From NCBI RefSeq assembly GCF_003837805.1, contig NZ_RQIT01000005.1, positions 1-64,000 of the forward strand: a stretch of 64,000 nt of DNA, given 5' to 3'. Position numbers and translations under genes: made by a program. Each line of letters starts with the position of its first letter. Position 1 is the first letter of the stretch. The stretch is from Bradyrhizobium sp. RP6. Lineage in GTDB: Bacteria; Pseudomonadota; Alphaproteobacteria; Rhizobiales; Xanthobacteraceae. Under the pieces are notes generated by a model. That model made no database searches. It saw only the letters and a list, made by a program, of their open reading frames with translations, and was not told the DNA's origin. This document shows, piece by piece, positions 17,177-26,472 of the stretch.

Positions 17177-17269
17177 TCGCGGCGCCGTATTTGCGGCGCA
17201 ACGCAAAGCACCGCACCGTTCCACTCCAGCGGTTGCAGCCCTGGATCATCTGTCAAAGGAGTACGCTAA

Positions 17270-18031
17270 GTGGATATCACCTCGCAGGAGCCGCTCATTC
17301 TCATAACCGGTGGAAGCCGTGGGGTCGGCGCGGCGACTGCGCGGCTTGCTGCCGCACAAGGCTACGATGTCGCAATAAGCTTTATTTCCAACGAAGCTGC
17401 TGCTCGTGCAATAGCCGCTGATGTGCGAGCTGCGGGACGCCGGGCGTTGGCTGTCCGCGCGGATAGTGCGGATCCGGAACAGGTGGCACAGCTCTTCGCG
17501 GCAATCGACCGAGAGTTCGGCCGGATCGATGTGCTCGTCAACAACGCAGCGGTCGTTGCGCAGCAGTCCCGGCTGGAGGATCTCGGGTTCGAGCGTATGC
17601 AGCGGATCTTCGCCGTCAACGCGATAGGCCCCATTCTCTGCGCACAGCAGGCCGCGAAGCGGATGTCCTATCGTCACAACGGGCGGGGCGGCTCCGTGGT
17701 CAACATCTCTTCGGCGTCGGCGCGTCTAGGCAGTCCCGGCGAATATGTCGACTACGCCGCGTCAAAAGGCGCTCTTGAGACATTCACGACGGGTTTCGCA
17801 AAGGAGGTCGCGCGGGAGGGAATCCGCGTCAATTGCATTCGCGCCGGGCACATATACACCGAGATGCACGCAAGCGGCGGAGAGCCGGGCCGAGTAGATC
17901 GTGTCAAGGACTCGATTCCGATGGGGCGGGGTGGCCAGCCTGAAGAGGTGGCGCGCGCAATCCTGTGGCTGGCCGGTGCCGAGGCCTCGTTCGTTACCGG
18001 CACATTCCTGGATGTCACCGGCGGCAAGTGA
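17270..18031 (+). CDS. SDR-family oxidoreductase
   Basis: A 253-aa classical SDR starting with GTG at 17270 behind AAAGGAG. It has TGGSRGVG (cofactor loop, about 13-20), NNAA (91-94), Ser in VNISSAS, and Tyr162/Lys166 (YAASK). Residues after the second strand (SFISNEAAARAIA) favour NADP(H). It ends VTGTFLDVTGGK as expected for a complete enzyme. Most similar in style to glucose-1-dehydrogenase/FabG-like oxidoreductases. Its partner role with the MFS exporter is unknown. Confidence 0.85.
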   Translation: MDITSQEPLILITGGSRGVGAATARLAAAQGYDVAISFISNEAAARAIAADVRAAGRRALAVRADSADPEQVAQLFAAIDREFGRIDVLVNNAAVVAQQSRLEDLGFERMQRIFAVNAIGPILCAQQAAKRMSYRHNGRGGSVVNISSASARLGSPGEYVDYAASKGALETFTTGFAKEVAREGIRVNCIRAGHIYTEMHASGGEPGRVDRVKDSIPMGRGGQPEEVARAILWLAGAEASFVTGTFLDVTGGK

Positions 18032-18300
18032 GCGACAACACTGCGCCTCGCTCGTCGCTCGACAACTCGTATGCGATCGCCTCTGCCTCAGCAGAGCTCG
18101 AAACAAAAAGAAGAAAAGCAAGCAAAGCGCGTCTCTTTCGGTCCGGCTCGTCGCACGAGCGAGGCCGACTTGGGATACGAACGGGGCGATGGGTCTGTTT
18201 CCATGTGAACTGCTTGCTCTGCCTCCGGCAGACCCACAGGCATCAACCCAACAAGCATGGTCTCGCGAGAGTCACCTGCTAGACCCATTCCGCCGCAGTC

Positions 18301-18981
18301 TCATTTCGGTTCGGTGGGTGCCAGAAACACAGCAGGTAGGGCGATCACCGGCGGAAGGACGAAACACCAGGTCCCGAGCGTCGCATAAAGGCATGCGCCG
18401 GCAGCGCAACCTACCGCGAACGCCACCACACTCGCTGCCATCTTGCCGAGGCGCGGCTTCGCCACCGAGAGCACTGCGGTCGGCGCGCCACGCATCACGT
18501 CGGCCACATCAATCATGATTTGAGTCGTGGTGCCGGTCATCAACGTGCTTGGCGGCTCCGTCCCCATGTGGATGCGGTGCGCAGCATTCTGAATTGCCAT
18601 CGCCGCAACCAGGACCATGCCGGTGCAGATCGCCTGAACGCTGTCACCTTTGAGGAACGGGCCGTAGTGTACCGCAAGTGCCCCTCCCAGCGCCAGCAGG
18701 AGCACCTTCAACGCCAGCATGGAGCGGAAGATCGGCAGTCCGATAGAGGGAAGCAAGAAGCTGAACATTCGGGTGCCAACCACGACGAGGCAGAAAACAG
18801 GGAGCGCGAGCAGCTTGGCGAGGCCGCCAGACGTCCCCTGCACCATCGCGGCGCCGAAGGTGACAAAATTGCCGGTCACATGCGCCGTGAACAGACCCTG
18901 AAGCGCCAGGAATCCGGCGGTGTCCACGAGCCCCGCATTGAGGCTCATCAGAAGTGGAAGCGCGAGGATCTGTCGAGACAT
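18301..18981 (-). CDS. DUF1275 (YoaK)-family membrane protein
   Basis: About 226 aa with six or so hydrophobic helices. The family signature GLVDTAGFLALQGLFTAHVT is followed by GNFV, and QNAAHRIHMG...PPSTLMTGTTTQ matches the DUF1275 core. Function unknown; a transporter-like role is often guessed. The ATG at 18981 lies 1 nt after the porin stop, and a second ATG at 18993 overlaps that gene. Last gene of the leftward operon beginning at 24659. A second DUF1275 protein is encoded at 47437-48123. Confidence 0.8.
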   Translation of the reverse strand: MSRQILALPLLMSLNAGLVDTAGFLALQGLFTAHVTGNFVTFGAAMVQGTSGGLAKLLALPVFCLVVVGTRMFSFLLPSIGLPIFRSMLALKVLLLALGGALAVHYGPFLKGDSVQAICTGMVLVAAMAIQNAAHRIHMGTEPPSTLMTGTTTQIMIDVADVMRGAPTAVLSVAKPRLGKMAASVVAFAVGCAAGACLYATLGTWCFVLPPVIALPAVFLAPTEPK

Positions 18982-18982
18982 G

Positions 18983-20416
18983 TTACCAACCATATTGGAG
19001 CTGGACACCGAGATAATTGCTGGTGTGCCCACCAGCGCGGATGATCGTGTCGCCCACGTCGAAGTGCACCGCTTCGACGGCGCCAGTGAGGTGGTCGTTG
19101 AACGCGTAATCGAGGCGGAGCTGGCCGTAGGACCCGATCCAGTTGCTGCCCCTGCCTGCGGTCCCCGCGATCGGCACATTGGGCTGCACATAGATCGCGT
19201 CCGCAGTGGTTTCCCGCCACTGCAGCCCGACCGCGGCCATGACCTTCAAACGGTCGATGGGGCTGACGGTGATCGATGGCTTGAGGTGCAGGATGTTGGC
19301 GTAACTCGCATAGCCCGCCAGCGTGAAGTAGTAGCCGTTCGGGAACAAGGGATTGAACGTCCCGACCGTCCCATCCCCGGGATGATGATCGCCCGAGCCG
19401 GCGTCGAATTGGAGGCCGAGGCGTGGCTGCCAGATCGTGCCGGCCATCGTATAGCCGGTTCGCGCGCCGACAGCCCACGCACAGATATCCGTCGTGCCGA
19501 CTTGACCCACCTGTCCCATGGCTTCCAGGTCCCAGTCGAACCCGCTCTTCTTGCCCGCGAACCTCACGTCGAAGACATGACGGTGCTCTTCTCCCGAGGC
19601 ATCCAGATATTTGGCGCTGCTCCGCTCGTACAGCGAGTAATAGCCCGACAGCTCGTCATCCCCGAAGACCTTGCGCTCGACGCGTAACGTGCTGAAGCGG
19701 AAGCTGTCGTTCGAGGTATCGTCGAAGGGGCGAACATCGAAATACTGCACAGGGCGGCTCATAAATCCGATGAAGCGCCAGTCGCCAGTCTCCCAATCCG
19801 CCCACAGCGCGTCGAAGGATTGGCGCACGTTCGGTCCATCTCGCGACGACACGAAGCGTTGCAGGTCGAATGCGAAGTCCTGGCGGCCGGCGCGGACCTT
19901 CAGAGTGCTACTGCCGAACGTATTGACGTACTCGACGAAGGCCAGGCGGAGGTCGAGGCGATCCTGATCCACCGGAGAAATGCTCTTCTTGTCGAAGGCG
20001 CGGTCGTCCTCCAGCTGAACGAAGGCGCGCCAGTTCTCGTTGAAGTGGACGTCGGCATGGATCTGCAGACGCTGCAGCAGGTAGCTGTCGCCCGGCGTTT
20101 TGCCTGTCCCGAAGCCTGCAGCATCGTTCGTCTCGAAGCGCTCGCGCAGGGTGGCGCCGAGCGAGATGTAGCTCTTCGGATCCGTTGCCCACAACGGAAT
20201 GTACTTGAGACCATCGAACGGTTCGGTACGCAGTCTCGGATCGGCGAGGACCGACCAGTCCTCGGCCCATCGGTTCGCCTGGATCGCGGGCCGCTTCGAA
20301 GATGCAACGTTCTCGTCGGCCGCGCGAGCACAGTCGGCCCCGACACCGAAGCTTGCCAGCGCAAGCCCGATCCGGAGGCTGCGCAAAAAGGCTCGACGCG
20401 ACCCGACCAATGTCAC
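18983..20416 (-). CDS. Outer-membrane porin, alginate-export (AlgE-like) domain
   Basis: A 477-aa protein with a Tat/Sec-like N-terminus (SRRAFLRSLRIGLALASFGVG) and a beta-barrel body of the alginate-export family: LGATLRERFETNDA, LQRLQIHADVHFNENWRAFVQ and KVRAGRQDFAFDLQRFVSSR. It ends in an aromatic residue (LQYGW), as barrels do. It likely forms an outer-membrane channel for a small anionic or aromatic compound rather than alginate, since no alginate genes are near. The start is GTG at 20416, 1 nt after the preceding stop; a TTG at 20410 has equally good spacing from GAGG. Confidence 0.8.
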   Translation of the reverse strand: MTLVGSRRAFLRSLRIGLALASFGVGADCARAADENVASSKRPAIQANRWAEDWSVLADPRLRTEPFDGLKYIPLWATDPKSYISLGATLRERFETNDAAGFGTGKTPGDSYLLQRLQIHADVHFNENWRAFVQLEDDRAFDKKSISPVDQDRLDLRLAFVEYVNTFGSSTLKVRAGRQDFAFDLQRFVSSRDGPNVRQSFDALWADWETGDWRFIGFMSRPVQYFDVRPFDDTSNDSFRFSTLRVERKVFGDDELSGYYSLYERSSAKYLDASGEEHRHVFDVRFAGKKSGFDWDLEAMGQVGQVGTTDICAWAVGARTGYTMAGTIWQPRLGLQFDAGSGDHHPGDGTVGTFNPLFPNGYYFTLAGYASYANILHLKPSITVSPIDRLKVMAAVGLQWRETTADAIYVQPNVPIAGTAGRGSNWIGSYGQLRLDYAFNDHLTGAVEAVHFDVGDTIIRAGGHTSNYLGVQLQYGW

Positions 20417-20417
20417 C

Positions 20418-21347
20418 TCATTTGCCGCTGGCTTGCGCCGCGCTCTTCTGCGCCAGAGAATGGACTTCGGCGATGTAGCCCCCCGGGAACATCACGATAG
20501 CCGCGGAGCGGCCCTCCGATGTGTAGGGTTCGACGAGCACGGTTGCTCCGGACTCCTTGGCCTTTGCGAGAGTGGCAGTCAAATCGGCGACTTCATAGCC
20601 CGTCGTCTCCCGCCCGTACGGATAGGGCAGATGACCATCGGTGACCAGAACGGCCATTTTCCCAAAGGCGGACTCGATCCTGATCCGGCGGAAGGTCGCA
20701 TCGGGCCGCCCGATCTCGACGCCCGGCGCCTTGGCTTCGTCGGAAACCACCTTGCCATGCGAGAAGGCAAGGAAGCTGCGCGTGAAGGCCGCTGCCCGAT
20801 CCGCTGAAACGTAGACGCGGTTTTCCGGGACATGCTCGAAGGCGGCGTAATCGGGCTTGGTGGTGTGCCAGTAGATCTGCAGGTTGACGCCGCCCGGCCA
20901 TTGGATAACAGCGTCCCGTCCGATCGGATCGGGGAACGTGGATACGATCACATCGGCACCGGCGGCACGGGCCTGCCTGATCGCCACGTCGATGTCGGTG
21001 ACCAGATAGCCGTTGCGTTCCGCGCCAAACGGATACGGGATCAGAGTCTTGAAGCCGAACAGAGACACGGTGCCAACCGGCGTCTGAAGCAGTTGCGATG
21101 TCGTGCTGCTCGACGTCGGCGTCACCGTGGCGACGACCTGCTTGGTGCTCTTGCCGCCGAAGGTCGCAAGAAAGCTGCTGACGAACTTGTCGACATCCTC
21201 GGGCGCGACATAGACGTGGGTGGTGTCGTATTGCGGGGCGACGGCAACCAGCGTGTCTTTCTTCGCCGGCTCCTTGGCAACGGCAGGTCCGACCGCAGCG
21301 ACCGCGACAACGGCGCCCCAAAGCAAGATCGATCTGGTCAATTTCAT
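20418..21347 (-). CDS. Exported VOC/glyoxalase-fold protein
   Basis: A 309-aa protein with a clear signal peptide (MKLTRSILLWGAVVAVAAVG, cleavage near AVAKEP). Two VOC modules follow: one around PYPFGAERNGYLVTDIDVAI and one around PYPYGRETTGYEVADLTATL. Each is preceded by a VYVAPED/VYVSADR strand, so it is an internal duplication. Periplasmic glyoxalase-fold proteins are uncommon, and no metal-binding triad is certain. AAGGAG precedes the ATG at 21347. It probably binds or transforms the compound handled by the operon. Confidence 0.75.
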   Translation of the reverse strand: MKLTRSILLWGAVVAVAAVGPAVAKEPAKKDTLVAVAPQYDTTHVYVAPEDVDKFVSSFLATFGGKSTKQVVATVTPTSSSTTSQLLQTPVGTVSLFGFKTLIPYPFGAERNGYLVTDIDVAIRQARAAGADVIVSTFPDPIGRDAVIQWPGGVNLQIYWHTTKPDYAAFEHVPENRVYVSADRAAAFTRSFLAFSHGKVVSDEAKAPGVEIGRPDATFRRIRIESAFGKMAVLVTDGHLPYPYGRETTGYEVADLTATLAKAKESGATVLVEPYTSEGRSAAIVMFPGGYIAEVHSLAQKSAAQASGK

Positions 21348-21810
21348 CGGGAAGCTCCTTGGACGATTGTCGATGGCCCAACGACGGCCGGGCGGCAAGA
21401 GGTTGGCTCGGACATGATCGCGACGACGACCAGTCCCGCGATAAGTCCGAGATGTTCGAAGAAGCTGTTGGTGGCGATGAACCGTTCGTGACCGTTCATG
21501 GTCCAGAAGGCGTTTGCCGTGAGCATCGCCACGAAGGTCAGAACGCCGAGCCCGCCCGCTCCGAGCCAGACCAGCCTGTTGAGCACCACGAGCAGAGAGC
21601 CGCCAAGTTCGATTGCGATCGCGGCCGAGGCCCATAACCATCTCGGACTTAGCCCGAAATGCTCCTGTTCGGCGATCGCGCCCGGGAGGTCGAATAGTTT
21701 CGCGAAACCGCCGAGGATGTAGGCGGAGACGAGGGCAAGACGGGCCGCATGCCCCAGGAGCGCCAGCGCAGGATCCGGGCGATCCAGCTTGGGGTCGTGC
21801 CGGACGCCAT
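21344..21810 (-). pseudogene. DoxX-family membrane protein, frameshifted
   Basis: The ATG at 21810 lies 1 nt after the amidohydrolase stop and starts MASGTTPSWIARILRW. The DoxX body (AYILGGFAKLFDLPGAIAEQ, LAANAF-like helices, FFEHLGLIAGLVVVAIMSE) is in another frame that has no ATG/GTG/TTG start ahead of it. The break falls at about 21725-21765. Either an indel inactivated the gene or the sequence has an error there. The intact protein would be a small four-helix inner-membrane protein. Its 3' end overlaps the start of the VOC gene by 4 nt, which is normal operon packing. Confidence 0.65.
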
Positions 21811-21811
21811 G

Positions 21812-23698
21812 TCAAACCGCCCAGCACGCGCATCCGAGAGCACCCCAGAAGCTCCTGAGGTCCGAGACCGGCAAGCGGCTCGTAAAGGCCGACGCATGAT
21901 CGTGCCCGTGCACGCCACAGGAATTCGAGCAGCCGCACGCCTGCATGGCGCGCATCGCCAGACTGCCTTGCTTCCCGTTCGCCTTGTCATCCGCCCAGGC
22001 GGCGTAGCCACCGAAGCGGCGGACGGGCGACCAGTCCGGCATTGCCGGCGGCGGCGTGACCGCCTCCAGTTTCGAGAAGTCTCCGGCTCCGTACACGATC
22101 CGGCCGCCGACCATGGTCAGCAGTGCCGTCGTGTCGGCGATCTCGGCCTCGCTGCAGGAGAAGTAGTCGCGATCGGGAACGACGAGGTCCGCGAGCTGGC
22201 CGACCTGGATGCGTCCCTTCTTGCCCTCCTCGTTCGAGAACCAGGTGACGTTCTCGGTCCACATCCGCAGCGCGGTCTCGCGGTCCAGGCAGTTGCGTTG
22301 CGGCGTGATCCGCAATCCGCCGACGGTTCGCCCGGTCACGAGCCAGGACAGCGAGACCCAGGGATTGTAGGACGCCACCCGGGTCGCATCGGTGCCGGCC
22401 GACACCTTGACACCCTTGTCGATGATCTTCTTGACCGGCGGCATCGCTTCGGCAGCCCCCGCCCCGTATCTCTCGACGAAGTATTCGCCCTGGTAGGCCA
22501 TCCGGTGCTGCACGGCGATGCCGCCGCCCAGCGCCGCGATGCGGTCGATCGACGGGTCCGAGATCGTTTCGGCGTGGTCGAAGAACCAGTGCAGCCCTTC
22601 CAACGGCATGTCCTGGTTGACCCGCTCAAAGACGTCCAGCGCCCGCGAGATCGTCTCGTCGTAGGTCGCGTGCAGCCGCCATGGCCACTTGTTCTGGACC
22701 AGGACGCGAACGACCTCCTCGAGCTCACCCTCCATCTCCGGCGGCATATCCGGACGGGCGACGCGGAAATCCTCGAAGTCCGCGGCCGAGAACACCAGCA
22801 TCTCGCCTGCGCCGTTATGACGGAAATAGTCGTCGCCCTGCTTGTACTTCGACGTCTTCGTCCAGTTGAGGAAGTCTTCCTTCTCGCCCTTGGGCTTCTG
22901 GGTGAAGAGATTATATGCGAGCCGTATCGTCAGGAGGCCTTCATCGCTCAGCTTCTGAATGACCGCATAGTCGTCCGGATAGTTCTGGAATCCTCCGCCG
23001 GCATCGATCGCGCCGGTCACGCCCAACCGGTTCAATTCCCGCATGAAATGTCGCGTCGAGTTGACCTGGTAGTCGAAGGGGAGTTTCGGTCCCTTCGCGA
23101 GCGTCGCGTAGAGGATGTTGGCGTTGGGTTTCGCGAGCAGAAGACCCGTGGGATTGCCCCTTGCGTCGCGCATGATTTCGCCGCCCGGCGGTTCGGGCGT
23201 ATCCTTGGTATAGCCGACAGCCCGCAACGCAGCGCCGTTCAGGATAGCCCGGTCGTAGAGGTGCAGCAGGAAGACCGGCGTATCCGGAGCGGCGGCATTG
23301 AGCTCGTCGATGGTCGGAAGCCGCTTTTCCACGAACTGGTGTTCAGTGAACCCGCCGACCATCCTCACCCATTGCGGCGGCGGCGTGACGGCGACTTGCC
23401 GCTTCAACATGCCCATGGCGTCGGCGAGCGAACGCACGCCGTCCCAGCGGAGTTCCATGTTGAAGTTCAGGCCGCCGCGAATGATGTGGAGGTGGTTGTC
23501 GATCAGGCCGGGCAGCACCCGATGGCCCCTGAGATCGACGAGTTTCGTGGCGGGCCCAGCGAGCTTAATCACCTTATGGTCGTGCCCAACAGCGACGAAC
23601 CGGCCGTCTGCGATGGCGACAGCCGAAGCCGTCGGATTCGAGCGATCGAGTGTCGTGAACAAGCCACGGTGCAGAATGACGTCCGGTGCCGAGCTCAT
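21812..23698 (-). CDS. Amidohydrolase family 3 (YtcJ-like) with Cys/His-rich tail
   Basis: A 628-aa metal-dependent hydrolase. The N-terminal cap beta-domain is followed by GLIDNHLHI (the HxH metal motif), and later LHATYDET, WFFDHAET and the AGTDATR Asp block, then QLADLVVPDRDYF. It is thus a complete amidohydrolase. An unusual C-terminal extension carries CGCSNSCGVHGHDHA, dense in Cys and His. The ATG at 23698 has GGAG at good spacing and overlaps the XapX stop (ATGA). Substrate probably an amide, ester or lactam processed together with the isochorismatase-fold hydrolase of the same operon. Confidence 0.85.
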   Translation of the reverse strand: MSSAPDVILHRGLFTTLDRSNPTASAVAIADGRFVAVGHDHKVIKLAGPATKLVDLRGHRVLPGLIDNHLHIIRGGLNFNMELRWDGVRSLADAMGMLKRQVAVTPPPQWVRMVGGFTEHQFVEKRLPTIDELNAAAPDTPVFLLHLYDRAILNGAALRAVGYTKDTPEPPGGEIMRDARGNPTGLLLAKPNANILYATLAKGPKLPFDYQVNSTRHFMRELNRLGVTGAIDAGGGFQNYPDDYAVIQKLSDEGLLTIRLAYNLFTQKPKGEKEDFLNWTKTSKYKQGDDYFRHNGAGEMLVFSAADFEDFRVARPDMPPEMEGELEEVVRVLVQNKWPWRLHATYDETISRALDVFERVNQDMPLEGLHWFFDHAETISDPSIDRIAALGGGIAVQHRMAYQGEYFVERYGAGAAEAMPPVKKIIDKGVKVSAGTDATRVASYNPWVSLSWLVTGRTVGGLRITPQRNCLDRETALRMWTENVTWFSNEEGKKGRIQVGQLADLVVPDRDYFSCSEAEIADTTALLTMVGGRIVYGAGDFSKLEAVTPPPAMPDWSPVRRFGGYAAWADDKANGKQGSLAMRAMQACGCSNSCGVHGHDHASAFTSRLPVSDLRSFWGALGCACWAV

Positions 23699-23985
23699 GA
23701 GTGTTTCTCCAGGCCTTCCGCCGACGCGACGTTTCGTGATCGGTAGCTTTGACGTCCGGGCAGCATCCCGAACATGTGCGGAGCGCACTTGGCCTGTTGC
23801 CAGGCCGATGCGAGCCCGTGCCCCGAAATCAATTGCCGGGCGACGGGAACGATCTGTTCGCCGGCGAGGATGCCAAGCAGCCCGACCAGAGCGACCAGCG
23901 GCGGGGCCGGCGAACGCACATCCAAGAGGCTATAGATGACGCCGACCAAAAGGCCGGCGCCAAGGGACAACAGATAGATTTTCAT
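23695..23985 (-). CDS. XapX-domain (DUF1427) small membrane protein
   Basis: A 96-aa protein. MKIYLLSLGAGLLVGVIYSL and PPLVALVGLLGILAGEQIVP are two hydrophobic helices of the XapX family. A cytosolic tail of about 40 residues follows. XapX proteins are short membrane proteins of unknown function, often encoded next to hydrolases or transporters. The gene overlaps the amidohydrolase by 4 nt. The ATG at 23985 was chosen because the family starts exactly there. Confidence 0.75.
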   Translation of the reverse strand: MKIYLLSLGAGLLVGVIYSLLDVRSPAPPLVALVGLLGILAGEQIVPVARQLISGHGLASAWQQAKCAPHMFGMLPGRQSYRSRNVASAEGLEKHS

Positions 23986-24008
23986 GACCGCTATTGCTTT
24001 GAGGAGGT

Positions 24009-24659
24009 CTAACCGGTTTTCGCGCCGCCTTCGGAGGCGTGCTCTCCCAGCGCCCATTTGGAGAAGCGGATCTGGATGCCGTAAGGTGAATGCGCACGCT
24101 GAATGTCCATCATTCCTTCGTAAGTCTCGGTGCGCGCCCAGTCCTGCTGAAGCTCGTAGGCGTACTGCGATGAAGTGATCGGAACAGCGCCTGCCTGGAT
24201 GGCGCGCTCCATTGCACGGTTGTGCGCTTCCAGCGAGAGGTCGCCGCAAGCATCGGCGGCGATGTAGATCTCAAAGCCTTCCTTGAGCATGTCCAACGTC
24301 GGGAAGATCACACACGCCTCGGTCCAAAGTCCCGCCAGCACGAATTTCTTGCGGCCGGTGGCAGCCACCGCCTTACGGAAGTTCGCATCGAGCCAGGAAT
24401 TCATGGACGTGCGGTCGATAACGTCGTGCTTCGGAAACAGCGAGGTCACTTCCGGAATGAACGGTCCGGAAAACGAATCCCGCGCCACGGTGGTCAGCAC
24501 CGTCGGGATTCTGAAAAGCTTGGCGGCCTTGGCGAGGATCTGAACATTGTTGATCGTGACCAGGCGGTCATGCGACTGAACACCCTGGAACATGGCCGGC
24601 TGATAGTCGATCAGTGCGATGGCGCTATTGTCCGGGGTGAGCATATCGAGTTTCGACAT
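24009..24659 (-). CDS. Isochorismatase-fold cysteine hydrolase
   Basis: A 216-aa cysteine hydrolase. The Asp of ALIDYQ, the Lys in GRKKF and the Cys of [10 protein letters not shown] are the D-K-C triad of the isochorismatase/nicotinamidase superfamily. [20 protein letters not shown] near the C-terminus is typical of the YcaC-like subgroup. It is the first gene of the leftward operon to 18301. GGAG lies upstream of the ATG at 24659. It probably hydrolyses an amide or imine bond. A paralogue is encoded at 25822-26454 on the other strand. Confidence 0.85.
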   Translation of the reverse strand: MSKLDMLTPDNSAIALIDYQPAMFQGVQSHDRLVTINNVQILAKAAKLFRIPTVLTTVARDSFSGPFIPEVTSLFPKHDVIDRTSMNSWLDANFRKAVAATGRKKFVLAGLWTEACVIFPTLDMLKEGFEIYIAADACGDLSLEAHNRAMERAIQAGAVPITSSQYAYELQQDWARTETYEGMMDIQRAHSPYGIQIRFSKWALGEHASEGGAKTG

Positions 24660-24973
24660 TTGATGGGCTCCTTGCGATCGACATCGGCGATCCAGCAAAA
24701 GGGGGTGTTGCAAGTAGCTGCACCGTGAACCCTGAACGCCGACGGAGCTTGGACGATTTCGTCGCGGCTTGGACTTCGGCCCGATCATTCATTCTGGTGC
24801 GACGAATTGCCGAACGTCCCCTCGGTGGCCCCGGTTCGAGATCGCCAGCATGTCCAAAGCACGCGCAGATAGTCCAAGCTAATCTGTGCTCCATCCGCGA
24901 CCGTGTGCACGGGAGCCGGACGACCTCGCTGGATGACGTCCCGGTCCTGATAACCTCGTCACAGGAGCGAACG
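24660..24973. other. Divergent intergenic region
   Basis: This 314-bp gap separates the leftward hydrolase operon from the rightward hydrolase pseudogene. It must hold both promoters. No palindrome or convincing -35/-10 pair was found by eye, and the open frames crossing it look non-coding. Confidence 0.4.
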
Positions 24974-25808
24974 ATGGCCTTGCTGAAATTGCGGGATGGT
25001 ACCGAGCTTTATTACAAGGATTGGGGAAGCGGCAAGCCGATCCTGTTCAGCCATGGCTGGCCGCTCAGCGCGGACATGTGGGACGCGCAGATGCTCTTCT
25101 TCGCCGAGCACGGCTACCGGACCGTGGCCTTCGATCGCAGGGGTTTTGGCCGGTCGAGCCAGCCCTGGACGGGCTACGACTACGACACCTTCGCCGACGA
25201 CATCGCCAATCTCGTCAAGCATCTTGACCTGAAGGATGTGACGCTCGTCGGATTCTCCATGGGAGGCGGAGACATCGCGCGCTACGTGGCACGCCACGGG
25301 ACTACGTGGCACGCCACGGGACGTCGCGGGTCGCCAAGTTCGTTCTGCTCAGTGCCGTAACGCCTCTCTTCGTCAAGACCGCGGATCACGATGGCGTCGA
25401 CAAGTCGGTGTTCGACGGCATCAAGGCCGGGTTGGTCAAGGACCGCCCACAATTCCTCGACGACTTCAGCCCCCTCTTCTACGGCACGAACCACGGCATG
25501 AAGGTGTCCCAGGGCATTTTCAAGCAAACCTTGCAGGTCGCACTTCAAGCTTCGATCAAGGCGACGATCGACTGCGTCACCGCGTTTTCGGAGACAGATT
25601 TCCGGCCCGACATGGCGAAGATCGACGTGCCGACCCTGTGATCCATGGCGAAGACGACCAGGTCGTACCGCTTCCCTATACGGGTAAGCTGGCCGCGGAG
25701 ATGATCAAGGGCGCCAAGTTGAAGATCTACCCGGGCGCGCCGCACGCAACCGCGACGACGCACGCCGATCAGGTCAATGCGGACCTGCTCGCGTTCCTGA
25801 AAGTTTGA
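24974..25808 (+). pseudogene. Non-haem chloroperoxidase-like alpha/beta hydrolase, two frameshifts
   Basis: The first frame (ATG 24974, behind AGGAG) has [25 protein letters not shown] and the nucleophile elbow GFSMGG. A 20-bp tandem duplication (25282-25321) then shifts the frame. The body continues in another frame ([19 protein letters not shown] ... IDVPTL) and meets a TGA at 25639-25641. Restoring one G there gives VIHGEDDQVVP and a normal C-terminus ending at 25808. So a full bromoperoxidase/chloroperoxidase-type esterase gene was broken twice. It is still followed 13 bp later by an intact hydrolase gene. Confidence 0.85.
25282..25321 (+). repeat. 20-bp perfect tandem duplication
   Basis: CTACGTGGCACGCCACGGGA occurs twice in a row (25282-25301 and 25302-25321). 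Removing one copy restores the reading [14 protein letters not shown], so the duplication is the lesion. The unit itself contains the inverted pair CGTGGC/GCCACG, which could promote slippage. Confidence 0.95.
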
Positions 25809-25821
25809 CCGGAGAACGTCG

Positions 25822-26454
25822 ATGGCCCCGAATCCACTTCATCTGCTCGAGCCGAAGGACTGTGCCCTGCTCCTGGTCGACCAACAGGCTGGCCTGGCGT
25901 TCGGCGTGGGTTCGATCGACCGGCAGGTTCTCATCAACAACGTCGTCGCGCTCGCCAAGACCGCGACGGTGTTCGGGCTGCCCGTCGTCGCCTCGACCTC
26001 GGCGACAAAGGTGTACAGCGGGCCGCTGATGCCGGCCGTTAAGTCGGCGCTGCCTGGCATCGAGCCGATCGACCGGCGCAGCATGAATGTGTGGGAGGAC
26101 GACAAGGCGCGTGAGGCCGTCCTCGCCACAGGTCGAAGCCGCCTGATCGTTTCGGGCCTGCTTACCGAAGCGTGCGTGACATTCGCGGTGCTCTCGGCGC
26201 TGGCGGCCGGATTGGAAGTCTATGTCGTCGGCGATGCCTGCGGAGGCCTCACGACTGCAAGCCACGAATTGGCTCTCGGCCGGATGCAGGCCGCCGGTGC
26301 TCGCCTGACATCCTGGATCCAGGTCCTGCTCGAGATGCAGCGCGATTGGACAAGGCACGAAACGTACGACGGCGCACGCGCCATCGTTGAATCTCATGCG
26401 GGCGGATACGGGATCGGTTTGGCCTATGCCCGCGATATGATCCACCCCACCTGA
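25822..26454 (+). CDS. Isochorismatase-fold cysteine hydrolase (second copy)
   Basis: A 210-aa paralogue of the protein at 24009. ALLLVDQQ carries the Asp, GRSRL the basic residue position, and VSGLLTEACV the catalytic Cys. The subgroup hallmark QVLLEMQRDWTRHETYDG is present. GGAG lies 7 nt before the ATG. It was probably co-expressed with the upstream chloroperoxidase-like gene before that gene decayed. Substrate unknown. Confidence 0.85.
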   Translation: MAPNPLHLLEPKDCALLLVDQQAGLAFGVGSIDRQVLINNVVALAKTATVFGLPVVASTSATKVYSGPLMPAVKSALPGIEPIDRRSMNVWEDDKAREAVLATGRSRLIVSGLLTEACVTFAVLSALAAGLEVYVVGDACGGLTTASHELALGRMQAAGARLTSWIQVLLEMQRDWTRHETYDGARAIVESHAGGYGIGLAYARDMIHPT

Positions 26455-26472
26455 AACGAGGCGCGTCCGGAC

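Noticed and set aside
21749..23746. A 665-aa rightward open frame opposite the amidohydrolase
   Set aside because: It is the antisense shadow of a clear amidohydrolase with HxH and Asp motifs; the rightward translation has no domain, ribosome site or family likeness.
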